Positions 7,755 through 15,512 are shown, numbered from the stretch's first letter. The stretch: 18,699 bases of DNA from UBA9414 sp958446945 (GCA_958446945.1 CAUCYJ010000023.1:1-18699), one strand, 5' to 3'. Notes: generated from the letters alone by a model not told the origin. Program-made: numbers and translations.

Positions 7755-8618
7755 ATGATGACAACACAGCATGAAAGTTTAAAAAAGAAAACTCATCTTC
7801 CGTCTTTGATTATGAAGATATTTGTGTATTTATCTGCGGCAATTACATTTACGGTACTCATTCTTTTAATCGCATATATTATGATCAAAGGAATTCCGCA
7901 TCTGAAACCGGAATTTTTCTCGCTGCACTATACATCGGATAATGTCTCCTTTGTTCCGGCGCTGATTACAACAGTGATTATGACGGCGTTGGCATTGATT
8001 GTGGCAGTTCCTCTCGGATTGTTTGCAGCAATTTATCTTGTGGAATATACAGGCAAGAGAAAAAAACTGGTAGGGATGATTCGTCTGACAACAGAAACAT
8101 TGTCAGGAATTCCATCAATTGTATACGGTTTGTTTGGTATGCTGTTTTTTGTAAATACACTGGAAATAGGATTCTCGATCCTTGCAGGTGCGGCAACGCT
8201 TTCTATTATGATTCTGCCGCTGATTATGCGTACTGCAGAGGAAGCGTTGAAATCAGTTCCGGATTCTTTTCGAGAAGGCAGTTTCGGACTTGGTGCAGGA
8301 AAACTTCGTACGATTTTTCATGTAGTTCTTCCGGCAGCAGTGCCTGGAATTATGGCAGGTATCATTCTTGCTATCGGACGTATTGTTGGAGAGACGGCGG
8401 CGCTAATGTACACGGCAGGAACGGTTGCGAAGATTCCGAAATCACTTTTTGATTCCGCCAGAACACTTTCTGTTCATATGTACAGCCTGTCAAATGAGGG
8501 GCTATACATGAATCAGGCCTATGCGACAGCGGTTATTCTACTTGTATTAGTAATTGTGATGAACGCGGCATCAGGAGCATTTGCAAAGAAATTTATGAAA
8601 GGTAGAGACAATGGATAA
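7755..8618 (+). CDS. pstA: Phosphate ABC transporter permease PstA
   Basis: Partner permease of PstC, 287 residues with about six membrane spans (first at roughly 22-44). Visible family features are TTETLSGIPSIVYGLFGM (112-129), the EAA-like loop with EEALKSVPDSFREGS (162-176) and LGAGKLRTIFHVVLPAA (179-195), and AIGRIVGETAALMYTAG (206-222), which is the PstA version of the final motif. CGGAGG lies six bases before the first of two adjacent ATG codons, so either Met 1 or Met 2 could be used. The 3' end overlaps pstB by 8 bases, consistent with coupled translation. Confidence 0.93.
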   Translation: MMTTQHESLKKKTHLPSLIMKIFVYLSAAITFTVLILLIAYIMIKGIPHLKPEFFSLHYTSDNVSFVPALITTVIMTALALIVAVPLGLFAAIYLVEYTGKRKKLVGMIRLTTETLSGIPSIVYGLFGMLFFVNTLEIGFSILAGAATLSIMILPLIMRTAEEALKSVPDSFREGSFGLGAGKLRTIFHVVLPAAVPGIMAGIILAIGRIVGETAALMYTAGTVAKIPKSLFDSARTLSVHMYSLSNEGLYMNQAYATAVILLVLVIVMNAASGAFAKKFMKGRDNG

Positions 8619-9360
8619 AATTACAATTAAAAATGTGGATCTGTTTTATCAGGATTTTCAGGCATTGAAAAATATTAATCTGTCAATTGAAGAAAAGAAA
8701 ATTACAGCGTTTATCGGGCCGAGCGGTTGTGGAAAATCAACTTTGCTGAAGTCGCTAAACCGTATGAATGACTTAGTTGACGGTTGTAAAGTGACCGGAG
8801 AAATCTGCTTGGACGGAGAAGATATTTACAAGAATATTGATGTGAACTTATTAAGAAAGCGTGTTGGAATGGTATTCCAGAAACCAAATCCATTTCCGAT
8901 GAGTATCTATGATAATATTGCATATGGACCTCGCACACATGGTATCCGCTCGAAACAAAAATTAGATGATATTGTGGAAAAATCACTGCGTGGTGCAGCA
9001 ATTTGGGAAGAAACAAAGGATTGTCTGAAGAAAAGCGCGCTGCAGATGTCAGGAGGACAGCAGCAGAGGTTATGCATTGCAAGAGCCCTTGCGGTACAAC
9101 CGGAAGTACTTTTGATGGACGAACCGACATCGGCGCTTGATCCGGTATCTACCTCTAAGATCGAAGACCTTGCAATGGAGCTGAAAAAAGATTATACTAT
9201 CGTTATCGTAACACATAATATGCAGCAGGCAGTCAGAATTTCTGATAATACAGCATTTTTCCTGCTTGGAGAGATGGTAGAATATAATGAAACAGAGAAA
9301 TTATTTTCCATTCCGTCAGACAAACGAACGGAAGATTATATTACAGGGAGGTTTGGCTAG
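8611..9360 (+). CDS. pstB: Phosphate import ATP-binding protein PstB
   Basis: ATPase that energises PstCA, 249 residues and full length for the family. Walker A is GPSGCGKS (36-43), Q-loop Gln90 in VFQKPNPFPMSIYDN, signature MSGGQQQR (146-153), Walker B LLMD-E (D170, E171), D-loop SALD and H-loop His202. The KPNPFPMSIYDNIAYGPR run (91-108) is diagnostic of PstB among ABC ATPases. The gene starts within the last codons of pstA, and phoU begins 3 bases after its stop, with the phoU ribosome binding site (GGGAGG) lying inside the last pstB codons. Confidence 0.96.
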   Translation: MDKITIKNVDLFYQDFQALKNINLSIEEKKITAFIGPSGCGKSTLLKSLNRMNDLVDGCKVTGEICLDGEDIYKNIDVNLLRKRVGMVFQKPNPFPMSIYDNIAYGPRTHGIRSKQKLDDIVEKSLRGAAIWEETKDCLKKSALQMSGGQQQRLCIARALAVQPEVLLMDEPTSALDPVSTSKIEDLAMELKKDYTIVIVTHNMQQAVRISDNTAFFLLGEMVEYNETEKLFSIPSDKRTEDYITGRFG

Positions 9361-9363
9361 GCT

Positions 9364-10032
9364 ATGCGGAGCAGATTTGATAAAGAACTGGACACTCTTA
9401 ATTTACGTCTGATTCAGATGGGAAAGAGCTGTGAAGAAGCGATTGAGAAAGTAACACAGGCGCTGCACAAGCGTTCAGAAGAGATGGCGCGGGAGATTAT
9501 CCGGGAAGATGAGAGCATTGACCGGATGGAGAAAGAGATAGAGCAGATGTGTCTTCGGCTTCTTCTAATGCAGCAGCCGGTGGCAAAGGATTTGCGGCGG
9601 ATATCTGCAGCGCTGAAAATGATTACGGATATGGAGCGCATTGGCGATCAGACGGCAGATATTGCAGATATTATTCTTCACAATGACTTTAAAGGCGAGT
9701 ATCACCTTTCGCAAGTGGATAAGATGTCAGAGGCAGTCGCGAAAATGGTACAGGAGAGCATCCGGGCATACGTTAATCGGGATCTCGCCCTTGCAAGACA
9801 GGTAATGGAGGAAGACGATAAAGTAGATGAGCTTTTCCTGCAGGCCAAAAATTCCCTTGTGAAAGTGATCAGAGAAGAGCAGGGCAGTCATGGAGATGAG
9901 ATTGTGAATCTTGTTATGGTAATGAAATATCTGGAACGTATTGGCGATCACGCAACAAATATAGCGGAGTGGGTGGAATTTTCTATTACGGGCGTACACA
10001 AGGATGGCAACCACGCCGAATATGAAGTGTAG
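9364..10032 (+). CDS. phoU: Phosphate signalling/transport accessory protein PhoU
   Basis: Cytoplasmic all-helical protein that links Pst transport state to the PhoR kinase and damps phosphate uptake. At 222 residues it has the usual length and two PhoU repeats: the motif ERIGDQTADI (91-100) recurs as ERIGDHATNI (191-200) exactly 100 residues later, and each repeat has an acidic helix (REDESIDRMEKEIEQ and EEDDKVDELFLQ) of the metal-cluster type. It sits between pstB and phoP, the normal clostridial arrangement. Translation is probably coupled to pstB. Confidence 0.95.
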   Translation: MRSRFDKELDTLNLRLIQMGKSCEEAIEKVTQALHKRSEEMAREIIREDESIDRMEKEIEQMCLRLLLMQQPVAKDLRRISAALKMITDMERIGDQTADIADIILHNDFKGEYHLSQVDKMSEAVAKMVQESIRAYVNRDLALARQVMEEDDKVDELFLQAKNSLVKVIREEQGSHGDEIVNLVMVMKYLERIGDHATNIAEWVEFSITGVHKDGNHAEYEV

Positions 10033-10044
10033 AAGGAGAAGAAC

Positions 10045-10722
10045 ATGATCTATTGTGTTGAGGATGATAAAAATATCAGAGATCTGGTAATCTATACGCT
10101 GGAATCCACAGGAATGAAAGCTGAAGGCTTTGGAGACGGAAAAGCGTTTAAAGAAGCGCTGAAGGAAAAAAAGCCAACGCTGATTTTGATGGATATTATG
10201 CTTCCGGGAGAGGATGGGCTTTCTCTCCTGAAAGAATTAAAGACATCGGCAGCAACGAAAGGAATCCCGGTAATTATGGTAACGGCGAAAGGTTCTGAAT
10301 ATGACAAAGTTGTAGGGCTTGATGGCGGGGCAGATGATTATATTACAAAGCCTTTCGGGATGATGGAGCTTGTTTCAAGAATTAAGGCAGTCTTGCGCAG
10401 AACGATGCCGCAAGAAAAAGAAATTCTCCAGTCGGGGATCCTAAGGCTGAATGTGAAGAAGCATGAAGTGACGGTAGAGAATAAAGAAGTTATCCTAACA
10501 CTGAAAGAGTTTGAACTTCTGGAGAAACTTCTCAAGAACAGCGGTATCGTGTTGAGAAGAGATCGCCTTCTTGAAGAAATCTGGGGGTATGATTATGCGG
10601 GAGAAACCCGTACGGTGGATGTGCATATTCGTACCTTGCGTCAGAAACTGGGAAAAGCCGGCGACCTGATCGAGACAGTAAGAGGTGTCGGATATCGGAT
10701 AGGAGCAGAGAATGAGCAGTAA
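10045..10722 (+). CDS. phoP: Phosphate regulon response regulator PhoP/PhoB (OmpR family)
   Basis: DNA-binding response regulator of 225 residues. The receiver domain (about 1-115) has the acidic pocket E6-D7-D8, phospho-acceptor D50 in LILMDIMLPGEDG, T80 and K102. The C-terminal winged helix (about 130-222) shows the OmpR/PhoB pattern FELLEKLLKN, TVDVHIRTLRQKLG and RGVGYRI. It is followed by, and overlaps by 11 bases, a PhoR-like kinase, and lies directly after phoU. It is therefore assigned to the phosphate regulon and presumably binds the TTWACA repeats before pstS. The name PhoP follows Firmicute usage; context rather than sequence alone gives the specificity. Confidence 0.92.
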   Translation: MIYCVEDDKNIRDLVIYTLESTGMKAEGFGDGKAFKEALKEKKPTLILMDIMLPGEDGLSLLKELKTSAATKGIPVIMVTAKGSEYDKVVGLDGGADDYITKPFGMMELVSRIKAVLRRTMPQEKEILQSGILRLNVKKHEVTVENKEVILTLKEFELLEKLLKNSGIVLRRDRLLEEIWGYDYAGETRTVDVHIRTLRQKLGKAGDLIETVRGVGYRIGAENEQ

Positions 10723-12058
10723 AATACAAAGAAGCATGGTGCTTGTGCTTAGCATAACCCTGCTTCTTTCTTTCGCGTTTACAACGCTGGTATTGTATCA
10801 GCAGACGTTGGAAGATATGAAGCGGGAAGTGCGGCAGGAAGTGAAATATATTGAGAAGGCGTTGGAGATTTCTGAGAAGGATTACCTTTCTGATTTAGAC
10901 GAATTTATTGGTGGAAATCGTCTGATGCTGATAGAGAAAGACGGAACGGTAGTTTATGATTCCAGCACAGAAAAAGTAGAAAACGTGCCAAACCACGGAA
11001 GCCGCGAGGAAGTTCTGGAAGCATTGGAACACGGTGAAGGCGAGGCGCTTAGAAGGTCAGACACATTTAAAAAACAAACATATTATTATGCCAAATACCT
11101 CAGCAGCGGAAAAGTTCTGAGAATTTCTAAAACGACAGATACTGTATTTAGTACGATGGCAGATCTGCTTCCGAGTCTCGGGATTATGGCTGTTGTCATG
11201 ATCACGATAGCATTGATTATGGCAAAATGGCAGACAAATCGTCTGATTAAGCCGATTAATGAGATTGATCTGGAACATCCGACAAGTCATATTGCTTATG
11301 AGGAGTTACTGCCGCTTCTTCAAAGTATTGAAAACCAAAATCAGGAAAAAGCGAAAGTAGAGCAGATGAGGAAAGAGTTCTCGGCAAATGTATCTCATGA
11401 GCTAAAAACACCGCTTACATCGATTTCCGGCTATGCGGAATTGATGATGAATGGTCTTGTGCGTCCGGAAGATATACAGACGTTTGCGGGAATTATTTAC
11501 AACGAAGGCAATCGGATGCTGACGCTTGTGGATGATATTATCCGTCTTTCGCGTCTGGATGAAGAGAGTATTGAACTGGAAAAAGAAAAAGTGGATTTCT
11601 TCGATATGGCAATGCAGATCTGTCAGAGGTTATCGCTAAAGGCTAAAAAACAGAATGTACATATGGAAGTGACAGGAGAACATGTAACGTATGTGGGAAT
11701 CCGTCAGATTCTTGAAGAGATGATCTATAATATAGCGGATAATGCTATTAAATACAATCAGCCGGGAGGATATGTGAAAATCTGGACCGGAGCAGTTATG
11801 GGAGTGCCGAAAGTGATTATTGAAGACAATGGAATTGGAATTCCGGAAGAATCACTGGAGCGTATTTTTGAGCGGTTTTACCGAGTGGATAAAAGTCATT
11901 CAAAAGAGACCGGAGGTACCGGACTTGGGCTTTCCATTGTGAAGCATGGAGCAATTCTCCATAATGCAAGAGTGAATGTAGAAAGTACGCTCGGAAAAGG
12001 AACGAAGATGGAATTGGTGTTTGAACCAAAACGGAGACAGAAGGAAAGCCGGGAATAA
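10712..12058 (+). CDS. phoR: Phosphate regulon sensor histidine kinase PhoR
   Basis: Membrane sensor kinase of 448 residues. It has an N-terminal span (about 8-30), an extracytoplasmic segment (about 31-150), a second span (about 154-172), a short HAMP-like linker, the dimerisation/phospho-acceptor helix with H229 in NVSHELKTPL, and a HATPase domain with N-box N340/N344, G1 DNGIGIP (372-378), F-box ERFYRVDKSHS and G2 GGTGLGLSI (401-409). Unlike many Firmicute PhoR proteins there is no room for a PAS domain between span 2 and the His helix (only about 50 residues). Start overlaps phoP and has AGGAGC upstream. Specificity for phosphate is inferred from the operon. The stop codon lies in the loop of the terminator hairpin. 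Confidence 0.9.
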   Translation: MSSKIQRSMVLVLSITLLLSFAFTTLVLYQQTLEDMKREVRQEVKYIEKALEISEKDYLSDLDEFIGGNRLMLIEKDGTVVYDSSTEKVENVPNHGSREEVLEALEHGEGEALRRSDTFKKQTYYYAKYLSSGKVLRISKTTDTVFSTMADLLPSLGIMAVVMITIALIMAKWQTNRLIKPINEIDLEHPTSHIAYEELLPLLQSIENQNQEKAKVEQMRKEFSANVSHELKTPLTSISGYAELMMNGLVRPEDIQTFAGIIYNEGNRMLTLVDDIIRLSRLDEESIELEKEKVDFFDMAMQICQRLSLKAKKQNVHMEVTGEHVTYVGIRQILEEMIYNIADNAIKYNQPGGYVKIWTGAVMGVPKVIIEDNGIGIPEESLERIFERFYRVDKSHSKETGGTGLGLSIVKHGAILHNARVNVESTLGKGTKMELVFEPKRRQKESRE

Positions 12059-12068
12059 ATTCCCGGCT
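12047..12068. terminator. Hairpin between convergent phoR and EIIC-like genes
   Basis: AGCCGGGAA (12047-12055) and TTCCCGGCT (12060-12068) form a perfect 9-bp stem around the loop TAAA. The stem covers the last three phoR codons and the loop carries its stop. T-tracts are poor on both sides (CATTTCAT on plus, TTCCTT on minus), so it may act as a weak bidirectional terminator or as 3'-end protection for the two convergent transcripts. Confidence 0.6.
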
Positions 12069-12091
12069 CATTTCATATTCTAATGATAAGA

Positions 12092-13096
12092 TTATTTGTT
12101 TACGTTTGCTTTATGATTTTTGAAAATCATAGCGCCAACCAAACCGGCGATGGATCCGCCAATTGCACCTAAAACAAGTGCGGCAACAACTTTCAGCGGT
12201 GGGTTGAATGCGAATGGAGCGAGCAGTCCAGGAATTGGAGATGCTGTTCCAGGCGCGTTGTTGATAATTCCAAGTGCGGCAGCGGCGATACCGGCAAGAC
12301 CTCCTCCGAAGAAGTTGGAACCATAAATCGGAATCGGATTGGCAGTGATGATAGGCGCCTGTGTCAGAGGTTCTAACATAACAGCCATAACGTTGCTCTT
12401 GTCACCAAGTTTTAATTTGTGGAAAATAAGTCCATTTGTAAAGGAACCACCGAAGCAAGCGATTGCTGCGATACCCATTGCAAGACCTTTCAGTCCGAGC
12501 ATAGCAGTCAATGCCATAGAGCTAAGCGGAGATGTACAGATCATCTTCATAATTCCACCGAGTAAGAATCCCATTACAAGAGGAGACTGTTCAGCTGCTG
12601 CAGTAATTGTTCCGCCGATTTTAACAAGTGTAGCGTTAACAACCGGGTTAACAGCGAATGCTACGAAATGTGCAAGCGGTGCGACAACGAGTGCTCCTAC
12701 GATTACATTCAGACCTTCCGGCAGTTTCTTCTCAAGAAGCGGAGAAATAAGTCCTACTACATATCCGGCAACGAAGCCCGGAAGAATGCCGTATGAACCG
12801 ATTGCAACACCGGCAGAAATCGCAAGAACCGGATTAGCACCCATACTGAGCGGTACAGCGATTGCAGCAGCAACGCCGCCAAGACTTCCGGAAGTTGTAC
12901 CAACTGTCTTAAAGAATTCCAGATTTAAAAGATCGCCCGTAATATAGCTGTGAATCGCTTCTACGAGGAATGTTGCGATAGCGGCGTTAGCCATACCGCT
13001 CATAGCTTGTGAGCCTTTTGGTGCTTTCATACTGAATAAGGAGAAAGCAGCCAGAGTTAACAGGAGTAAACCTACTCCACTAAGAATAGTCATCAT
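12092..13096 (-). CDS. PTS EIIC-like membrane protein (PTS_EIIC_2 / PfoR family), stand-alone
   Basis: Very hydrophobic protein of 334 residues with about ten membrane segments, of the type annotated as PTS sugar transporter subunit IIC (PTS_EIIC_2) and grouped with clostridial PfoR, once proposed as a toxin regulator. Recognisable stretches are GMANAAIATFLVEA (34-47), SMGANPVLAISAGVAIGSYGILPG (84-107), GGSFTNGLIFHKLKLGDKSN (216-235) and ITANPIPIYGSNFFGGGLAG (250-269). No EIIA, EIIB or sugar enzyme gene is nearby, so sugar transport by the classical phosphotransferase route is not supported. The start is the first of two ATG codons, with GAAGGGAAGGG about 9 bases upstream. It lies downstream of a GlnK/GlnL-like two-component pair on the same strand and probably has its own regulated promoter. 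Substrate is unknown. Confidence 0.75.
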   Translation of the reverse strand: MMTILSGVGLLLLTLAAFSLFSMKAPKGSQAMSGMANAAIATFLVEAIHSYITGDLLNLEFFKTVGTTSGSLGGVAAAIAVPLSMGANPVLAISAGVAIGSYGILPGFVAGYVVGLISPLLEKKLPEGLNVIVGALVVAPLAHFVAFAVNPVVNATLVKIGGTITAAAEQSPLVMGFLLGGIMKMICTSPLSSMALTAMLGLKGLAMGIAAIACFGGSFTNGLIFHKLKLGDKSNVMAVMLEPLTQAPIITANPIPIYGSNFFGGGLAGIAAAALGIINNAPGTASPIPGLLAPFAFNPPLKVVAALVLGAIGGSIAGLVGAMIFKNHKANVNK

Positions 13097-13148
13097 AATT
13101 TTTTACCCTTCCCTTCAAATTCTATTTCCAAATCTCTTTGATGACGTT

Positions 13149-13190
13149 ACTATAATAATCAGGTTTCAAAAAACTACAAATGGTGTCAAA
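13149..13190 (-). promoter_or_regulatory. Candidate activator-dependent promoter of the EIIC-like gene
   Basis: Reading the minus strand, three successive 10-base blocks begin TTTGA, TTTGT and TTTGA (plus-strand blocks 13161-13170, 13171-13180 and 13181-13190, each ending CAAA). They face one side of the helix and end close to a -10-like TATAGT (plus 13149-13154). No good -35 lies 16-18 bases upstream of it. This layout suits binding of a dedicated activator, most simply the adjacent GlnL-like regulator. The functional assignment is inference. Confidence 0.4.
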
Positions 13191-13222
13191 GAAAATTGAA
13201 AAAAGTGAAGAAAATGGACAAG

Positions 13223-13241
13223 TTTGTGCAAAATGCACAAA
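13223..13241. repeat. Perfect 8-bp inverted repeat after the response regulator gene
   Basis: TTTGTGCA (13223-13230), three A residues, then TGCACAAA (13234-13241): a perfect palindrome two bases beyond the stop codon of the minus-strand regulator. As RNA it would form a hairpin, but no T-tract follows on the minus strand, so it is at best a weak terminator. On the minus strand it also reads TTTTGT-GCA-TTTTGC, a near direct repeat resembling the TTTTGT repeats I recall for Bacillus GlnL. It could be an operator. Confidence 0.45.
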
Positions 13242-13243
13242 AA

Positions 13244-14098
13244 TTAGTTCTGGCTATACAGCATTAATGCATTTAAAAAGTTCTTGATTTTTACATTCCC
13301 ATGCTTATCGGATTTGCCGCGTATAAAATCCATTTCTTTTCGAACCTGTTCAAAGTTATAAAGCGTTGTAGAATACTCCATAAAAATATCATTTGAATAA
13401 TCTTCCAGTCCAAGATGAGCAAGGTTGACCATGCCGGCATTTGCAGCCCGGCGGATGCGCTGTTCTACAGATTTTGGATTATCGCTGAATTGTCCGCAGA
13501 GTTCATTTAAAGTAGAGTCATCTACCGTTTGTCCATGCTCTACAAGAAAGTCTATAAGAGCAATAATATCTTTGCTTCCAATCTCTCCTATGATGCCAAG
13601 CTTTTGAAGAACATTTTTTAGTTTTGTGATATATTTCTTCTCTGTTTGTTTTACATTGGCGGCAGTATGATTGGAAAGTTGTTTCAGGTCGTGGCTGAGA
13701 AGAGACTGCATCTTTTCCAATGTCTGGCGCATTGTAACAGTCTGGCAGACTGTTCGGATGACGCTTTCCACCTCGACACTGTTGATTGGTTTGTGAATAT
13801 AAAATTCAATGCCGCTCTCATAGGCATCAGAAATCATATCTTTGGAAGAAACCTGAGAAAGCATGATAAAAGCAATATTAGGATTCGTCTGCTTTAGCTT
13901 GCTCACAAAGCTGATTCCGTCCATTTCCGGCATTAAAAGATCGACAATTACAATATCCGGATGGGCAAATGAAATGTCTTCAAGAGCTTCCACGGGATCT
14001 CCGCAGGAACCGCAGACATTTCCGAGTTTTCGGTCCCGGATGATTAATTTTAAAATATTTCTAATATTGGAATCATCATCTACTAAATAAAAATTCAT
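13244..14098 (-). CDS. Response regulator with YcbB/GlnL-type output domain
   Basis: Response regulator of 284 residues. The N-terminal receiver (1-120) has D7-D8-D9, phospho-acceptor D53 in IVIVDLLMPEMDG, S81 and K103. The C-terminal part (about 135-282) is not a common winged helix; it matches the YcbB-type domain of Bacillus subtilis GlnL, with a helical segment LQKLGIIGEIGSKDI (165-178), VEQRIRRAANAGMVNLA (211-227) and a conserved ILxxLML-like end (KIKNFLNALMLY). It overlaps the upstream sensor gene by 4 bases (ATGA), which shows coupled translation and a cognate pair. In Bacillus this family responds to glutamine and activates glutaminase and glutamine transport genes. Here the adjacent downstream gene is instead an EIIC-like membrane protein, so the signal may differ. 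Confidence 0.82.
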   Translation of the reverse strand: MNFYLVDDDSNIRNILKLIIRDRKLGNVCGSCGDPVEALEDISFAHPDIVIVDLLMPEMDGISFVSKLKQTNPNIAFIMLSQVSSKDMISDAYESGIEFYIHKPINSVEVESVIRTVCQTVTMRQTLEKMQSLLSHDLKQLSNHTAANVKQTEKKYITKLKNVLQKLGIIGEIGSKDIIALIDFLVEHGQTVDDSTLNELCGQFSDNPKSVEQRIRRAANAGMVNLAHLGLEDYSNDIFMEYSTTLYNFEQVRKEMDFIRGKSDKHGNVKIKNFLNALMLYSQN

Positions 14099-15384
14099 GA
14101 ATTAGCCTCCAGTTCATTCTTTGGAATTTGAATTGTGAAAGTAGTATTGCCGGGTCTGGATGCAACACAGATGGATCCGTGAAGCTGGCTTGTGATCAGA
14201 TCTTGTACCAGATTCAGTCCGAGTCCGCGGCTGATCTCGCCGGTGGAATAGTTGATCTTTGTAGAAAATCCCGGATGAAAGATTTCCGGCAGATCTTCTT
14301 TGGCAATACCCGGTCCATTATCACATATTTCTATCAAATAGTTGTCGTCCTGCTCGTGAATTCTTAGCTGAATTATTACATTAGAATCTTCTTCTGCAGC
14401 TTCGAGTGCATTTGTAAAAAGATTACGAAAAATGGACATAAAGAAATAGTGCTTGTCAGTATAAAGTTTTGGCGGGAAGTCCGTTAAAAGCTCAAAGCTG
14501 CGGTGTTTGAGAAGCGGGCTTCCGTGGAAAGAAGATTCTACAATATGAAGAATCTCTCGCATATACATGCCTTCATCCTGTACATTCATGTCCAAAGCGT
14601 CGGAAATGCCGCGCAGGATTAAGTTGTATTCTTTTTTGATTTCATGAATGTCTTTCGCAACGCTAAGCGCGGTCTTCGTTAGTTCCTCATCTGCTTCCAT
14701 CCGTTTTAGTTCGTGGAAAAGGCGGTAAGATGTATTCATTGTATTTTCGATGAGTTCCGTGTTCTTTTTCATCCAGATGACTTCTCCGTTCAGTTTGGAA
14801 ATGAGGAGCATAAGCTTCTGATAACGCTCGGCATGTTCTTGCTTTAAGAGAACAAGGTGATATCTCTGCAGCAGTGAAAGGAACAGCCAGATGATGCAGG
14901 AGCGGATCACCGCAATTAGAAGAATGCTTGTCTGGGTAGAAATGTGGAATGCAGAAACATTGGAACGAAAAAGTAATTCTACAAAGTTAGCAGCGTAATC
15001 CATCAATATAAAATAGAAGAAATCTGGAAAGCGTTTGAAAAAGGTATGTCTGCGATGAGTGAACAATGTGAGAAGCAGACCGTATGTGATATAGAAAAAC
15101 ATTTCCGGAAAGCAACTGATTAAGGCACCATCAAAGGTCTTCTGTTCAAATAAATATTGAAGAACTCTTGAAAAAAATACAGCTCCGCCGGAGAAAAAGG
15201 TAATTGCCGGAAGAGAAATATCATCGAAGAGAAACAAAAACACTGGAATACATATAATTCCAACAGAAATACGGAAACTGGCATCAAACAGACTGATTTG
15301 AAACTGCGCTGCGATGGCAATGAGAAGACTGAGCAAAAAAGAAGTTTTCCATGTAGCTTTTGAAAAGGAATGATGCTGTATCAT
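14095..15384 (-). CDS. Multi-span sensor histidine kinase, GlnK (YcbA)-like
   Basis: Sensor kinase of 429 residues with about six membrane spans in the first 172 residues (roughly 13-30, 37-54, 60-76, 92-109, 121-140, 152-172) and almost no extracytoplasmic loop, so the signal is probably sensed within the membrane or through a partner. A coiled-coil-like linker follows (about 180-240), then the likely phospho-acceptor H247 in KDIHEIKKEY, which is the pattern of the GlnK/DcuS-like kinases rather than HELKTPL. The HATPase domain has N321/N325 in FRNLFTNALEAA, DNGPGI (355-360) and RGLGLNL (386-392). AGGAGG lies shortly before the start. First gene of a minus-strand unit with the response regulator; the ligand is unknown. 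Confidence 0.83.
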   Translation of the reverse strand: MIQHHSFSKATWKTSFLLSLLIAIAAQFQISLFDASFRISVGIICIPVFLFLFDDISLPAITFFSGGAVFFSRVLQYLFEQKTFDGALISCFPEMFFYITYGLLLTLFTHRRHTFFKRFPDFFYFILMDYAANFVELLFRSNVSAFHISTQTSILLIAVIRSCIIWLFLSLLQRYHLVLLKQEHAERYQKLMLLISKLNGEVIWMKKNTELIENTMNTSYRLFHELKRMEADEELTKTALSVAKDIHEIKKEYNLILRGISDALDMNVQDEGMYMREILHIVESSFHGSPLLKHRSFELLTDFPPKLYTDKHYFFMSIFRNLFTNALEAAEEDSNVIIQLRIHEQDDNYLIEICDNGPGIAKEDLPEIFHPGFSTKINYSTGEISRGLGLNLVQDLITSQLHGSICVASRPGNTTFTIQIPKNELEANS

Positions 15385-15418
15385 AAAATCCTCCTGTATG
15401 ATATAATATCTTTATTTC

Positions 15419-15432
15419 CTTATTTTAACACA
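15419..15432 (-). promoter_or_regulatory. Extended -10 promoter of the sensor kinase operon
   Basis: The minus strand reads TGTGTTAAAATAAG, which contains TGTTAAAAT, an extended -10 element (TAAAAT at plus 15422-15427) about 38 bases before the kinase start codon. The same 14 bases occur in the opposite orientation at 15499-15512. A second AT-rich element (TATTAT, minus strand, near 15402-15407) is a less likely alternative. Confidence 0.5.
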
Positions 15433-15498
15433 GGGGAAAGGTCTTTGAAAGAAAAGAATCAGAAAAATGCAACGTATTGTCGTGAAGGATAAAAAACT

Positions 15499-15512
15499 TG
15501 TGTTAAAATAAG
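15499..15512 (+). promoter_or_regulatory. Extended -10 promoter of the histidine phosphatase gene
   Basis: TGTGTTAAAATAAG on the plus strand holds TGTTAAAAT, an extended -10 with TAAAAT at 15504-15509, about 47 bases before the phosphatase start. No strong -35 is seen at 16-18 bases upstream, which is usual when the TG extension is present. It is the exact inverted copy of the element driving the sensor kinase gene. Confidence 0.55.

Noticed and set aside
12339..12947. A 202-residue open frame on the plus strand opposite the EIIC-like gene
   Set aside because: It is antisense to a clear membrane protein, is low in complexity (Ala/Pro/Ser/Thr-rich mirror of hydrophobic codons), and has no ribosome binding site.
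13184..13189. Perfect -35 TTGACA on the minus strand before the EIIC-like gene
   Set aside because: No -10 lies 16-18 bases downstream (AAACCT is there); the nearest good -10 is about 30 bases away. The hexamer is better read as part of the phased repeats.
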